Shown: positions 8,439 to 17,644, counted from the stretch's first letter. The stretch is DNA of 64,000 nt from Gramella sp. AN32 (GCF_023718305.1 NZ_QEYO01000008.1:62001-126000), one strand, 5' to 3'. The notes: generated from the letters alone by a model not told the origin. Made by a program: numbers and translations.

Positions 8439-9158
8439 GTGGAAGAAGTATTACTCAAATGTGCTGTTGTAGACGATTCAAGCCTTCAAAGGCTATCTAT
8501 CGTAAAGATGATCAAGGATCATCCCAACTTAAAACTAGTAGCCGAATATAACAATGCCATCGAAACTAAGAATGGACTTTTAGATATTGAAACCGATCTT
8601 ATTTTTCTGGATATCGAAATGCCGATTTTATCGGGTTTTGAATTATTAGACAACTTACCTAATAAACCTCAAATTATATTTGTAACCGGTAAAACGAAAT
8701 ATGCTTTTAAAGCTTTCGATTACGATGCGGTAGATTATATTCACAAACCTGTAACGAAAGATCGCTTTAATAATGCCGTAACCAAAGCAATTAACCTTTA
8801 TAGATTAAAAAATCAAACTGCCGCTCCGGAAGATGAAGATTTCATCTTTGTAAAGAGCAATTTGAAGAATAGAAAAGTATTTTTAAGTAAATTAAAATAC
8901 ATTCAGGCTCTTGGGGATTATGTGAAATTTGTAACCGAAAAAGATAATTTTGTGGTACTTGCTACCATGAAATCTTTTGAAAAGCAACTGCCTAGCGAAC
9001 GTTTCCTTCGAACTCATAAATCTTATATCGTAAATCTTGATAAAATTGAGCGTTACAACAGTAAGAATATTGAAATTGAAAAAGAATTACTACCCTTGAG
9101 CAGACATAAGAAAAATGATCTGGTAGAGGCGCTTGCTGCGATACAGGAAGAATCTTAA
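8439..9158 (+). CDS. LytTR-type response regulator (orphan)
   Basis: A 239-residue regulator. The receiver domain (about 6-122) has the acidic pair D12/D13, the phospho-acceptor D58 in LIFLDIEMP and the conserved lysine in YIHKPVT. The LytTR DNA-binding domain (about 138-235) contains FVKSNLKNRKVFLSKLKYIQALGDYVKF and LRTHKSYIVNLDKI. The only usable in-frame start is GTG at 8439. No histidine kinase is adjacent, so its partner is unknown. A near-consensus -7 box (TAATATTG, 8405-8412) with TTG at 8382-8384, 20 nt away, may drive it. A terminator follows. Confidence 0.93.
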   Translation: MEEVLLKCAVVDDSSLQRLSIVKMIKDHPNLKLVAEYNNAIETKNGLLDIETDLIFLDIEMPILSGFELLDNLPNKPQIIFVTGKTKYAFKAFDYDAVDYIHKPVTKDRFNNAVTKAINLYRLKNQTAAPEDEDFIFVKSNLKNRKVFLSKLKYIQALGDYVKFVTEKDNFVVLATMKSFEKQLPSERFLRTHKSYIVNLDKIERYNSKNIEIEKELLPLSRHKKNDLVEALAAIQEES

Positions 9159-9183
9159 AATAAGATGATAAAGTTTTACGGAA

Positions 9184-9209
9184 GCCATTCGAAATGAATG
9201 GCTTTTTTT
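9184..9209 (+). terminator. intrinsic terminator after the LytTR regulator
   Basis: GCCATTC (9184-9190) pairs with GAATGGC (9196-9202) around a 5-nt loop, followed by seven T. It separates the regulator from the converging priA gene, whose stop codon overlaps its T-run. Confidence 0.85.
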
Positions 9210-11661
9210 ATTGGGGATCTACATTTGGGATCACCCTAACCGATCGAAAAGCCCCAATAGCATTGAAAGTGTTCAAAATTTTTCTCACCACTTCTTTGGT
9301 CTTTCCCAAGGATTGTTTTTGCGGAATTTTGATCATAATATTTTTATAATATTCATTTCTTATCCTGGACACGGGCGGAAACTCAGGTCCCAGCACGTAT
9401 CTTCCAAAAACATTTTCCAAAGCTCTGGCCAGCCAGTCTGCCGCTTCATTTGTCTTTGAATAATCACGACATTTTAGGGTTAACCGTATTAATCTGAAAT
9501 AAGGAGGATATTGATATTGATAACGGTCTTCAGCCTGCTCCTTATACATATTCTTATAATCTCCAACCGAAACCTGTTGTATGATCTGATGATGTGGGTT
9601 ATACGTTTGAATTAAAACCTTTCCCCTTTTCTGGGTCCTACCAGATCTTCCCGCCACCTGGAGCATCAATTGAAAACTACGTTCGTGCGCCCTAAAATCG
9701 GGGAAATTTAAAAGATTATCTGCATTCATAATACCTACAAGTCCTACATTTCTAAAGTCGAGACCTTTTGTAAGCATCTGCGTTCCAATCAGGATTTGCG
9801 TTTCCTGATTTTCAAATGCCTCAATAATCTTTTCATAAGAATACTTTCCCCGGGTGGTATCCTGATCCATTCTGCCAACATTTACCTCGGGAAAAAGGGC
9901 TTTAATTTCTGTTTCAACCTGTTCGGTGCCAAAGCCTTTCGTAGAAATCTCATTACTTCCGCAAGCCATACAACTTAACTGCATAGCAATATGGTAACCA
10001 CAATAATGACAGCGCAGTTGATTATTCCCGCTATGATAAGTGAGGCTTACATCACAATTAGGACATTGGGGAGAATGACCGCAAGTGTTACATTCTAAAA
10101 TTGGTGAAAAACCACGACGGTTCTGGAAAAGGATTATTTGCTCATTTTCATCCAAACTTTCTTTGATTCCCTGCATCAATCTTTCAGAAAAATGTCCGGT
10201 CATTTTTTTCTTACGATGGGCCACTTTAATATCCACAACTTCAACTTCAGGCATTAAAACATTTCCGAAGCGTTTAGAGAGTTCTACCAGGGTATATTTA
10301 TTATGAAGGGCATTATAATAAGATTCCAAAGAAGGCGTGGCCGATCCCATGATCACATTCGCCTTAAATAAAGCAGCTAAAACTACCGCAGAGTCTCTTG
10401 CCTGGTAACGGGGTGCAGGATCGTATTGTTTGTAAGTAGATTCATGTTCCTCATCGATGACGATCAAACCAAGGTCCTGAAAAGGAAGAAAAATACAGGA
10501 ACGGGCTCCAATAATAATTTTTCCTTTTTCTGAATTTTGCAAAACATGACGGTAGACTTCCACCCGCTCATTTACGGAATATTTACTGTGATACACCAGC
10601 ACTTTATCCCCAAAATAATTCTGAAGCCTTTTGATTAACTGCGTGGTTAAGGCAATTTCGGGTAAAAGATACAGCGCCTGCTTTCCTTTATTAACGGCTT
10701 CTTCAATAAGCCTGATATAAATTTCAGTTTTCCCGGAAGAGGTGACACCATGTAGCAGGCACACCTGATCCTGGTTAAATTCAGATTTTATTTTATTAAA
10801 TGCTTCCTGCTGAATTTTATTCAGGTTTATTTCAGGATTGGTAATTTCGCCTTCAAATCCTACCCTTCCAATTTCTTCATAGATTTCCTGAAAAACATTT
10901 TTCTCGATTAGGCTTTTTAAAATTGAAGAAGAAGCACTGGCGGCTTTCATCAATTTTTTCGCTTTTATCTTTTTCTTTTTCCCAGCCGTTTGGCTGAAAT
11001 ATGCCATCACAATTTCCCTTTGTTTGGGTGCATTGGAAAGTTCATCCAACAGCCGATGCATCTCGGCTTCAGCTTCATACAGCGGATTTAACTGAACGTA
11101 CCTGCTTTCTTTTGCCTTGAATTGCTCATAAATTTCCTGATTAAGGTTTATAAGATTTTTATCCACTAAAACATTAATAATAGGCAAAACCCTTTTTTTG
11201 TCCAGCAAAGCTTCAATTTCCTGAATTTTCATGGACGACTGGCTTTCCAGAGCTTCAACAACGAGGAATTGTTCATCACTTAATTCAGATTCGTTGATTT
11301 CTGAAGATTTATTTAGGGAAACAATACTTTCACTTTCTAACATAAATGCTCCCGGAAGTGCTGCACGCATCACATCGCCTTCCGTACATAGATAATAACT
11401 GGCGATCCATTTCCAGAATTTGAGCTGATTTTCACTTAGCAAAGGTTTTTCATCCAGGATTTGATGAATGGGTTTCGCTTCATAAATTTCCGGGGGGCTT
11501 GTATGCATATGGGCGACAATCCCGGTATAAATCTTAGTTTTTCCAAAGGGCGCCGCTACCCGCATTCCCAGCTGTAAAAAATCGGCTTCTTCAGAAGAAA
11601 TTGAATAGGTGAATCTATTGTCCAGCGGAATCGGAAAAATGAGATCTACAAACTGCTGCAT
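9208..11661 (-). CDS. priA: primosomal protein N' (replication restart helicase)
   Basis: An 817-residue PriA, which reloads the replicative helicase at stalled forks. The N-terminal 3'-end-binding region begins VDLIFPIPLDNRFTY. Walker A is LLHGVTSSGKTEIY (about 302-315) and the DEEH box is LIVIDEEHE (about 395). The zinc-binding insertion carries eight cysteines in the pattern CNTCGHSPQCPNC ... CHYCGYH ... CMACGS (about 520-565). Helicase motifs V-VI follow (TQMLTKGLDF, QVAGRSGR). The gene stands alone, isolated by terminators on both sides. Confidence 0.97.
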   Translation of the reverse strand: MQQFVDLIFPIPLDNRFTYSISSEEADFLQLGMRVAAPFGKTKIYTGIVAHMHTSPPEIYEAKPIHQILDEKPLLSENQLKFWKWIASYYLCTEGDVMRAALPGAFMLESESIVSLNKSSEINESELSDEQFLVVEALESQSSMKIQEIEALLDKKRVLPIINVLVDKNLINLNQEIYEQFKAKESRYVQLNPLYEAEAEMHRLLDELSNAPKQREIVMAYFSQTAGKKKKIKAKKLMKAASASSSILKSLIEKNVFQEIYEEIGRVGFEGEITNPEINLNKIQQEAFNKIKSEFNQDQVCLLHGVTSSGKTEIYIRLIEEAVNKGKQALYLLPEIALTTQLIKRLQNYFGDKVLVYHSKYSVNERVEVYRHVLQNSEKGKIIIGARSCIFLPFQDLGLIVIDEEHESTYKQYDPAPRYQARDSAVVLAALFKANVIMGSATPSLESYYNALHNKYTLVELSKRFGNVLMPEVEVVDIKVAHRKKKMTGHFSERLMQGIKESLDENEQIILFQNRRGFSPILECNTCGHSPQCPNCDVSLTYHSGNNQLRCHYCGYHIAMQLSCMACGSNEISTKGFGTEQVETEIKALFPEVNVGRMDQDTTRGKYSYEKIIEAFENQETQILIGTQMLTKGLDFRNVGLVGIMNADNLLNFPDFRAHERSFQLMLQVAGRSGRTQKRGKVLIQTYNPHHQIIQQVSVGDYKNMYKEQAEDRYQYQYPPYFRLIRLTLKCRDYSKTNEAADWLARALENVFGRYVLGPEFPPVSRIRNEYYKNIMIKIPQKQSLGKTKEVVRKILNTFNAIGAFRSVRVIPNVDPQ

Positions 11662-11683
11662 TAAGTTGATGGTATTTGTCTAA

Positions 11684-11725
11684 AATAAAAAAGCTGTTTT
11701 CAAAGTTAAAACTTTAAAAACAGCC
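11684..11725 (-). terminator. intrinsic terminator of the nadC-yihY-CHI-DUF2147 operon
   Basis: On the minus strand GGCTGTTTTTAAAGTT and AACTTTGAAAACAGCT form a long stem between 11692 and 11725, followed by a T-run (complement of 11684-11691). It separates the operon from priA on the same strand. Confidence 0.8.
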
Positions 11726-11745
11726 AATCTATTTATTGAAATATT

Positions 11746-12171
11746 TTATTCTGCCCGTTGCCAGGTCTTGGTCCTGTAGAAAAAAGCCAAATATCCCCTA
11801 ATTTTTAAAACATCAGGATTTTCTTCATCTATCCAGATTTTACAGCGATATTCTTTTCCCGTTTTAGGATCTACAATAGTGCCGCCCTCATAGATATCAC
11901 CTTCCTTTTCAAGTCCCTGCATTAAAACCATTCCCTCAATGGGCTGGTCTTTAAGCTTCCCTTCACAATTAGTACAAATTTTTTCACGGTCTTCCTCTTT
12001 CATGATCTTATCCACTTTCCCGTAAATCTTATCCCCTTCGCGATAAATTTCTATAATCGAATTTACCGTGCCTTCTTCATTTCTATTTTCCCACTTTCCC
12101 ACAACATCCTGTGCATTTACAGAAATACTAAAAAAGAGAATAAAGGCTAAGTATGCAAAATTTTTAATCAT
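11746..12171 (-). CDS. exported DUF2147 protein
   Basis: A 141-residue protein with a signal peptide (about 1-20, ending SVNAQ) and a lipocalin-like mature part: DVVGKWENRNEEGTVNSIIEIYREGDKIYGKV at the start and YRCKIWIDEENPDVLKIRGYLAFFYRTKTWQR at the end. The WxN...GKV and W...L.VRGY motifs are those of DUF2147. A cysteine pair, CTNC, lies near residue 67. The function is unknown; a periplasmic carrier of a small hydrophobic molecule is a guess from the fold. It is the last gene of the nadC operon, 1 nt after the preceding gene. Confidence 0.85.
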   Translation of the reverse strand: MIKNFAYLAFILFFSISVNAQDVVGKWENRNEEGTVNSIIEIYREGDKIYGKVDKIMKEEDREKICTNCEGKLKDQPIEGMVLMQGLEKEGDIYEGGTIVDPKTGKEYRCKIWIDEENPDVLKIRGYLAFFYRTKTWQRAE

Positions 12172-12172
12172 C

Positions 12173-12736
12173 TTAGTTACCTAACATTGCTTCTTTTAAG
12201 TCATCATCTGCCGGCCTATTGGACAACCAGATCCCGAAAAGTGCTTTTTTAAATTCCATTCCATCGATAGAACCTTTTATTATACCATTCTTATAAACGT
12301 TTACACCTTTTTCAGGTAAATAAACTAAATCGAAAACATCATTCTTTTTAATCTCTTCTAAAAACAGACTTCTAAATTGCTCAATTTGAGTTTTGATGTT
12401 ATTCATATTTCCTCCAGTAGAATTTTCAAAACCTTCATTTACCGCATCGATCATTTTTTCGCTGGAAATCAGTTTTGAGACGATATGTAATTTAATAGCC
12501 ATGGGAGAATTCCCGGAAACAATGCTGGCCGCGTTCGATGACTTTTCAGAAAGGTATAACCCACCTGCATAAAGATCGATCCACATTTTCTCGCGAACAC
12601 CTGCTCCATTCAAAACCAGGTTTTTACCTTCAAAATTCATGGAGTTCGGTATCTCTGCACCACCAACTTTAGTCTGCGCCGGCATTAAATTTACGCTGAG
12701 AACAGCTATCAAAATAAAAATTATTTTTTTCATCAT
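12173..12736 (-). CDS. exported chalcone-isomerase-like protein
   Basis: A 187-residue protein with a signal peptide (about 1-20, LMPAQ). The mature part follows the bacterial chalcone_isomerase-like pattern: VGGAEIPNSMNFEGKNLVLNGAGVREKMWIDLYAGGLYL, and later GSIDGMEFKKALFGIWLSNRPADDDLKEAMLG. Related proteins occur widely in bacteria that make no flavonoids, so enzymatic isomerisation is unlikely and a fatty-acid-binding role is more plausible. It lies between yihY-like and DUF2147 genes in one operon. Confidence 0.85.
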   Translation of the reverse strand: MMKKIIFILIAVLSVNLMPAQTKVGGAEIPNSMNFEGKNLVLNGAGVREKMWIDLYAGGLYLSEKSSNAASIVSGNSPMAIKLHIVSKLISSEKMIDAVNEGFENSTGGNMNNIKTQIEQFRSLFLEEIKKNDVFDLVYLPEKGVNVYKNGIIKGSIDGMEFKKALFGIWLSNRPADDDLKEAMLGN

Positions 12737-12759
12737 TTTTGGTTTTTGTGTATTTAAAT

Positions 12760-13677
12760 TTATTTAAATTTTCTTCTAAGATTCAATATTGAGGCATTTA
12801 ATTCAAATCCCAATAGTAAAATATTGGAATTCAGCCAGATATAAAACATTAAAATTAGCAGTGCTCCAATAGAACCATACAATTCATTATAATTTGAGAA
12901 ATTGGTAATATAGATACTGAATAAATACGTGGTTAGTAAGAATAAAATTGTAGAAAATAATGCTCCTACTGAAAAGAACCTTGCTTTTCTTGCCTCCCTG
13001 GTTCCAAAATAATATAATATCGCCACCGCCGTATAGATCAAAATTATAAAAGCAATATACTGGATCACCTTTCCTCCAAAATCATTTGCAAGTCCTAAAT
13101 CTTTAAGGTCATCGATAATGTAAATGATGTATACTGCTATTATTACTGAAATAAGCAACAACAATGCCAATATAATTGCAATCCCTATGGCTACTGCATA
13201 TTGCCGGGGAATTGAACGATTATTATTGGTATGATAACTGAACTCAAAACTCGTAAATATGGAGTTAACTCCGTTGGTCATCAAAAATATGGACAGAAGA
13301 AAAGAAAAAGAAAGCAAACCTCCTCTGGGATTCTTGGCAATATCCAGGAAAATTTCCCCAAAATAATCTCCAGTATTGGGTGGCAGTAGTGTTTCTACAA
13401 AATATAAAAAGCGTATCTGGAAATCATCAATAAAGGTCACATAGGGAATGAGGTTCAACATAAATAAAAGGAAAGGGAAAATCGCAATAAAAAAACTGTA
13501 AGAAATTGCACTTGCCCGTGTTGAGAAAGTTCCTTTAATTATCCCCCCACTATAAATCACCAAAAGATCATAAAGGCTTAAGCCTTCCAGACCAGGTAGA
13601 ATCACCTTTCTGGTTTTTCTCTCGACCCAGTCAAGAAACTGCTGCCATTTAGATTTTAATATATTTTGGGGAGCCAT
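12760..13677 (-). CDS. YihY/virulence factor BrkB family membrane protein
   Basis: A 305-residue inner-membrane protein with about six transmembrane segments. The family stretch ISYSFFIAIFPFLLFMLNLIPY is at about 83-104 and the C-terminal LYGSIGALLILMFYIWLNSNILLLGFELNASI at about 265-297. Once annotated as RNase BN, the family is now regarded as a membrane protein or transporter of unknown substrate. It starts 1 nt after the nadC stop, so translation is probably coupled. Confidence 0.92.
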   Translation of the reverse strand: MAPQNILKSKWQQFLDWVERKTRKVILPGLEGLSLYDLLVIYSGGIIKGTFSTRASAISYSFFIAIFPFLLFMLNLIPYVTFIDDFQIRFLYFVETLLPPNTGDYFGEIFLDIAKNPRGGLLSFSFLLSIFLMTNGVNSIFTSFEFSYHTNNNRSIPRQYAVAIGIAIILALLLLISVIIAVYIIYIIDDLKDLGLANDFGGKVIQYIAFIILIYTAVAILYYFGTREARKARFFSVGALFSTILFLLTTYLFSIYITNFSNYNELYGSIGALLILMFYIWLNSNILLLGFELNASILNLRRKFK

Positions 13678-13678
13678 T

Positions 13679-14536
13679 TTAAACGGCTTTTAGACTTAAG
13701 TCAAGGTTAGATACCGAGTGGGTCAAAGCACCACTGGATATAAAATCAACACCACATTCTGCATAATTTCGTGCAGTTTCTATAGTGATACCTCCACTAG
13801 ATTCAGTAAGGCACTTCCCATTAATTAATTTAACTGCCTTTCTAGTATCTTCATAATTGAAATTATCGATAAGAATTCTATAAACACCATCACATTTTAA
13901 GATCTCTTCGATTTCAGTGAGGTTTCTGGCTTCTACAATTATTTTCAGCTTGAGATCATTTTCCTGTAAATAATCCTTCGTTTTTTGAATAGATTTGGTA
14001 ATTCCGCCAGCAAAATCAATATGATTGTCTTTGAGCATGATCATATCGTATAGAGCAAATCGATGATTTTCACCGCCACCTATTTTCACCGCCCATTTTT
14101 CAAGTGCCCTAATGCCCGGAGTTGTTTTTCGGGTATCCAAAATTTTGGTTTTGGTGCCTTCTAATTGTTTGGCAAATTTTGAAGTAATGGTAGCGATGGC
14201 ACTCATTCGCTGCATTCCGTTAAGAACCAAACGCTCTGCCATAAGAATCGATCTGGATGAACCTTCAACATAAAAAGCGATATCTCCATTTTTTATCTCT
14301 TCCCCATCATTTATTTTGATTTCGACCAATAATGTATTATCTACATATTGAAATACCTTTTTTGCAAAATCGATCCCGGCCAAAACCCCTTTATCTTTTA
14401 CCAGCAATTTCGCCTTTCCTGTTGCTGAAGCCGGAATACATGCCAGGGAACTATGATCACCATCTCCAACATCTTCCCGAATGGCATTCTTTATGATAAT
14501 GTCAATTTCTTTTCTAAATTGTTCCGGTGAGATCAT
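13679..14536 (-). CDS. nadC: nicotinate-nucleotide pyrophosphorylase (quinolinate phosphoribosyltransferase)
   Basis: A 285-residue enzyme converting quinolinate and PRPP to nicotinate mononucleotide in NAD synthesis. The motif DTRKTTPGIRALEKWAVKIGGG with the following NHRFALYDMIMLKDNH holds the active-site Arg, Lys and His residues. The N-terminal REDVGDGDHSSLACIP is typical. No nadA or nadB lies nearby. It is the first gene of a four-gene operon and is divergent from rlmH. Confidence 0.97.
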   Translation of the reverse strand: MISPEQFRKEIDIIIKNAIREDVGDGDHSSLACIPASATGKAKLLVKDKGVLAGIDFAKKVFQYVDNTLLVEIKINDGEEIKNGDIAFYVEGSSRSILMAERLVLNGMQRMSAIATITSKFAKQLEGTKTKILDTRKTTPGIRALEKWAVKIGGGENHRFALYDMIMLKDNHIDFAGGITKSIQKTKDYLQENDLKLKIIVEARNLTEIEEILKCDGVYRILIDNFNYEDTRKAVKLINGKCLTESSGGITIETARNYAECGVDFISSGALTHSVSNLDLSLKAV

Positions 14537-14547
14537 ATTTCTCTGCT

Positions 14548-14555
14548 TATTTTTG
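14548..14555 (+). promoter_or_regulatory. putative -7 promoter element of rlmH
   Basis: TATTTTTG fits TAnnTTTG exactly and lies 33 nt before the rlmH start. The nearest upstream TTG (14519-14521) is 26 nt away, longer than usual. Confidence 0.5.
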
Positions 14556-14588
14556 TAAATGTAATAAAGTCTGTACTAAATTCACGGG

Positions 14589-15062
14589 ATGACCATAAAA
14601 TTAGTCTGTATAGGAAAAACAGATCAACAGGAGCTTGAAGCCCTTATACAGGTTTATTTTAAGAGGCTTCAGCATTATATAAAATTTGAAATTGATATCA
14701 TTCCAGATCTTAAAAAGCTTAAAAATCTGAATGAAAATCTACAGAAAATAAAGGAAGGGGAATTGATCCTCGCAGATATTCAAACTTCAGATTTTTTAGT
14801 TTTGCTCGACGAAAATGGCAAACAGATGGGTTCTGAGCAGTTTTCAGAATTTATACAAAAGAAACTAAATATGGGTTTGAAACGTTTGATCTTCGTTATT
14901 GGAGGACCTTACGGATTTTCAGATCAGGTCTATTCCAGGGCCAATCAAAAAGTATCCCTTTCAAAAATGACATTTTCACATCAAATGATCCGCTTATTTT
15001 TCACAGAACAACTCTATCGGGCCTTTACCATATTAAAGAACGAACCATATCACCACCGTTAA
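14589..15062 (+). CDS. rlmH: 23S rRNA pseudouridine-1915 N3-methyltransferase
   Basis: A 157-residue SPOUT-class methyltransferase of standard length. The AdoMet-binding knot is FVIGGPYGFSDQVYSRA (about 99-115), and the C-terminal SKMTFSHQMIRLFFTEQLYRAFTI ends in the invariant YHH. RlmH methylates pseudouridine 1915 in helix 69 of 23S rRNA on assembled ribosomes. It is followed after 9 nt by the nucleotide pyrophosphatase gene. Confidence 0.98.
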   Translation: MTIKLVCIGKTDQQELEALIQVYFKRLQHYIKFEIDIIPDLKKLKNLNENLQKIKEGELILADIQTSDFLVLLDENGKQMGSEQFSEFIQKKLNMGLKRLIFVIGGPYGFSDQVYSRANQKVSLSKMTFSHQMIRLFFTEQLYRAFTILKNEPYHHR

Positions 15063-15071
15063 TCAACTTTC

Positions 15072-15644
15072 ATGAAATTAGTTTTCGCCACGCATAATGC
15101 CAATAAATTTGAAGAAATTAAAAGTATGTTGCCTGCACACATCGAATTACTTTCTTTAAATGACATTGGTTGCACTGAAGATATTCCCGAAACGGCAGAT
15201 ACCATTGAGGAAAATGCCATTTTAAAAGCGGAATATGTAAGTAGTAATTATAGTTATGATTGTTTTGCAGACGATACAGGTTTGGAAGTGCATATATTAG
15301 ACGGTGAACCAGGAGTTTATTCTGCCCGCTATGCAGGGGAACAAAAAAGTAGTGAGGATAATATTGATAAATTATTGGAAAACCTTCAGGATAAACAGGA
15401 TAGATCAGCCAGGTTTATTACGGTAATAGCCCTTCACTTAAAAAACCATCAAAATTTATTTACGGGGATCTGCCCGGGTTATATAGCTGAAAAGCGCTCT
15501 GGCGATAAAGGCTTTGGATATGATTCCATTTTTATACCCGAAAATTATAATAGAACCTTTGCAGAAATGGAACTTTCAGAAAAAGCTGAAATTGGCCATC
15601 GTGGCAAAGCTTTTAAAGCCCTGATCCAGTATCTGGAAAATTAG
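15072..15644 (+). CDS. RdgB/HAM1-family non-canonical purine NTP pyrophosphatase
   Basis: A 190-residue enzyme hydrolysing dITP, ITP and XTP to the monophosphates, which keeps deaminated purines out of DNA and RNA. The start FATHNANKFEEIKSML binds the triphosphate. FADDTGLEVHILDGEPGVYSARYAGE supplies the metal-binding acidic residues, and GFGYDSIF and TFAEMELSEKAEIGHRGKA close the base pocket. It is probably cotranscribed with rlmH. Confidence 0.96.
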   Translation: MKLVFATHNANKFEEIKSMLPAHIELLSLNDIGCTEDIPETADTIEENAILKAEYVSSNYSYDCFADDTGLEVHILDGEPGVYSARYAGEQKSSEDNIDKLLENLQDKQDRSARFITVIALHLKNHQNLFTGICPGYIAEKRSGDKGFGYDSIFIPENYNRTFAEMELSEKAEIGHRGKAFKALIQYLEN

Positions 15645-15703
15645 GTTATTTGGCAGATAGAATACCTCTCCGCCACCCCACTAGTATATTCAAAAAAATT
15701 GAG

Positions 15704-15711
15704 TACCTTTG
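15704..15711 (+). promoter_or_regulatory. putative -7 promoter element of the DEAD-box helicase gene
   Basis: TACCTTTG fits TAnnTTTG exactly, 115 nt before the start codon. Transcription from here would give a leader of about 105-110 nt, far longer than for the other promoters in the window. Confidence 0.6.
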
Positions 15712-15723
15712 CCGCTTCAAATT

Positions 15724-15813
15724 CCTCAGGGTGAGGATGTGTTACAAGAGGTTTAGGTTTAAGTATGTCGATTCGCTTCTTATGTAACACTTACAGAACA
15801 TAATCGAATACTT
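15724..15813 (+). promoter_or_regulatory. structured 5' leader of the DEAD-box helicase mRNA
   Basis: Three pairings are visible. A small hairpin joins CCTCA (15724-15728) to TGAGG (15732-15736). Stem A joins GTGTTACA (15739-15746) to TGTAACAC (15783-15790). Stem B joins AAGTATgTCGATT (15761-15773) to AATCGAATACTT (15802-15813), 12 pairs with one bulged G. The 5' arm of stem B lies in the loop of stem A and its 3' arm lies outside, so the two form a pseudoknot or exclude one another. The element ends 13 nt before the start codon. A regulatory role is inferred. Confidence 0.5.
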
Positions 15814-15826
15814 ACTTAAGAAACGA

Positions 15827-17644
15827 ATGAACGCATTCCAAAAACTTGGACTTGACGCAGACTTGCTGAAAGCCATTAAAGACATGGGGTTTGAAACTCC
15901 AAGCGAAGTACAGGAAAAATCAATCCCCATTTTATTAGAACAGGAAACCGATTTGGTTGCCCTGGCCCAAACAGGGACAGGTAAAACGGCCGCCTTTGGT
16001 TTCCCGCTTATCCAAAAAATTGACAGCAATTCCAGAAAAACACAGGCTTTAATCCTATCACCAACCAGAGAACTTTGTTTACAGATCACCAATGAGATCA
16101 AAAACTACTCCAAGTATAAATCTATGAATGCGGTAGCGGTTTATGGGGGAGCAAGTATTACCGATCAGGCCAGGCAAATTGAACGAGGCGCACAAATTAT
16201 CGTTGCCACTCCGGGACGTATGCAGGATATGATTAGAAGAAGACTGGCGGACATTTCAGGAATACAATACTGCATTCTTGATGAAGCCGATGAAATGCTT
16301 AATATGGGTTTTTATGAAGATATTAAAACCATTTTATCCCATACACCCAAAGAGAAAAAAACCTGGTTGTTTTCTGCTACCATGCCAAAAGAAGTAGCGA
16401 AAATTGCCAAAAAATTCATGACAGATCCTGTTGAGATTACGGTAGGATCAAAAAATATGGGCACCGATAATGTTTCTCATGAATATTACCTGGTAAACAC
16501 CAGAAATCGCTATGATGGGTTAAAAAGACTTGCAGATGCAAACCCGGATATCTTTTCAGTGATTTTTTGTCGTACCAAAAGAGATACCCAAAAAGTAGCC
16601 GAAAAATTGATCGAAGATGGTTATAATGCCGCAGCGATTCACGGAGATTTGAGTCAGAATCAGCGGGATTTAGTGATGAAAAGTTTTAGATCGCGTCAAA
16701 TCCAGATGCTTGTCGCTACAGATGTTGCCGCACGTGGAATTGATGTTGATGATATTACGCACGTAATCAACTATCAATTACCTGATGAAATTGAAACCTA
16801 TACGCACCGTAGTGGTAGAACAGGAAGAGCAGGTAAGAATGGTGTTTCTATGGTAATCGTTTCCAAAAGTGAAGTGAGAAAGATTCGTACCATTGAAAAA
16901 ATGATTCAGCAAAGTTTTATCCAAAAGGAAATTCCTGATGGAATGGAAATTTGTAAAACACAACTTTTCCATTTAGCCAACGATATCAAAAAAACAGAAA
17001 TCAATCATGATATCGATCCTTATTTACCAACCATCAATGAAGTGCTCGAAGAATTCTCTAAGGAAGAATTGATCAAAAAATTCTTTTCAGTAGAATTCAC
17101 CCGTTTCTACAATTATTATAAAAGTGCTCCGAATCTAAGTGTGGATTCTTCCGGAGCAAATTACTCTGCTGAAGGCAATACACGTTATTTCATTAACGTT
17201 GGTACTAAAGATGATTTCGATTGGATGAGTTTAAAAGACTTCCTTAAAGAAAATCTTGACCTTGGAAAAGATGATGTTTTTAAAGTAGATGTAAAAGCGA
17301 GTTTTTCTTTTTTTAATACCGATGAAAAACATAAAGATCTTGTTTTGAAAACCTTTAGTGAATTTCAACAAAATGGAAGATACATTAATGTTGAAGTTAC
17401 CAAGGAGAAAGAAGGTCGCAGCCGTGGTGGCGGTGGCGGACGCCGAAGAGGAAGTGATTCCAGAGATTCCGGTTCAGATGATCATCGTGGTGGAAGCCGT
17501 AGAAGAACTTCAGGAAAAACCGGAGGTTCAGGAAAAAGGTTTTCAGATAAATCATCAGACAGAGGAGAGAGAAAAGGAAAGAGAAAAGGATCCCGTGAAA
17601 AGAATATTGAAAATTCTATAAAAAGAAGACGATCTAATAATTAA
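15827..17644 (+). CDS. DEAD-box ATP-dependent RNA helicase with DbpA-type RNA-binding domain
   Basis: A 605-residue helicase of the DeaD/CsdA type. The motifs run in order: Q-motif region FQKLGLDADLLKAIKDMGF, AQTGTGKTAA (I), PTREL (Ia), TPGR (Ib), DEADEM (II), SAT (III), ATDVAARGIDV (V) and HRSGRTGRAG (VI). A DbpA-like RNA-binding domain spans about 460-530, followed by a basic Arg/Gly/Ser-rich tail (about 535-605). Such helicases help ribosome assembly and mRNA decay, often in the cold. The long structured leader agrees with post-transcriptional control, but this is inference. Confidence 0.95.
   Translation: MNAFQKLGLDADLLKAIKDMGFETPSEVQEKSIPILLEQETDLVALAQTGTGKTAAFGFPLIQKIDSNSRKTQALILSPTRELCLQITNEIKNYSKYKSMNAVAVYGGASITDQARQIERGAQIIVATPGRMQDMIRRRLADISGIQYCILDEADEMLNMGFYEDIKTILSHTPKEKKTWLFSATMPKEVAKIAKKFMTDPVEITVGSKNMGTDNVSHEYYLVNTRNRYDGLKRLADANPDIFSVIFCRTKRDTQKVAEKLIEDGYNAAAIHGDLSQNQRDLVMKSFRSRQIQMLVATDVAARGIDVDDITHVINYQLPDEIETYTHRSGRTGRAGKNGVSMVIVSKSEVRKIRTIEKMIQQSFIQKEIPDGMEICKTQLFHLANDIKKTEINHDIDPYLPTINEVLEEFSKEELIKKFFSVEFTRFYNYYKSAPNLSVDSSGANYSAEGNTRYFINVGTKDDFDWMSLKDFLKENLDLGKDDVFKVDVKASFSFFNTDEKHKDLVLKTFSEFQQNGRYINVEVTKEKEGRSRGGGGGRRRGSDSRDSGSDDHRGGSRRRTSGKTGGSGKRFSDKSSDRGERKGKRKGSREKNIENSIKRRRSNN

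Noticed and set aside
17358..17621. Overlapping 87-codon frame in the 3' end of the DEAD-box gene
   Set aside because: It is produced by the repetitive Arg/Gly/Ser-rich tail read in another frame and has no independent start signal.
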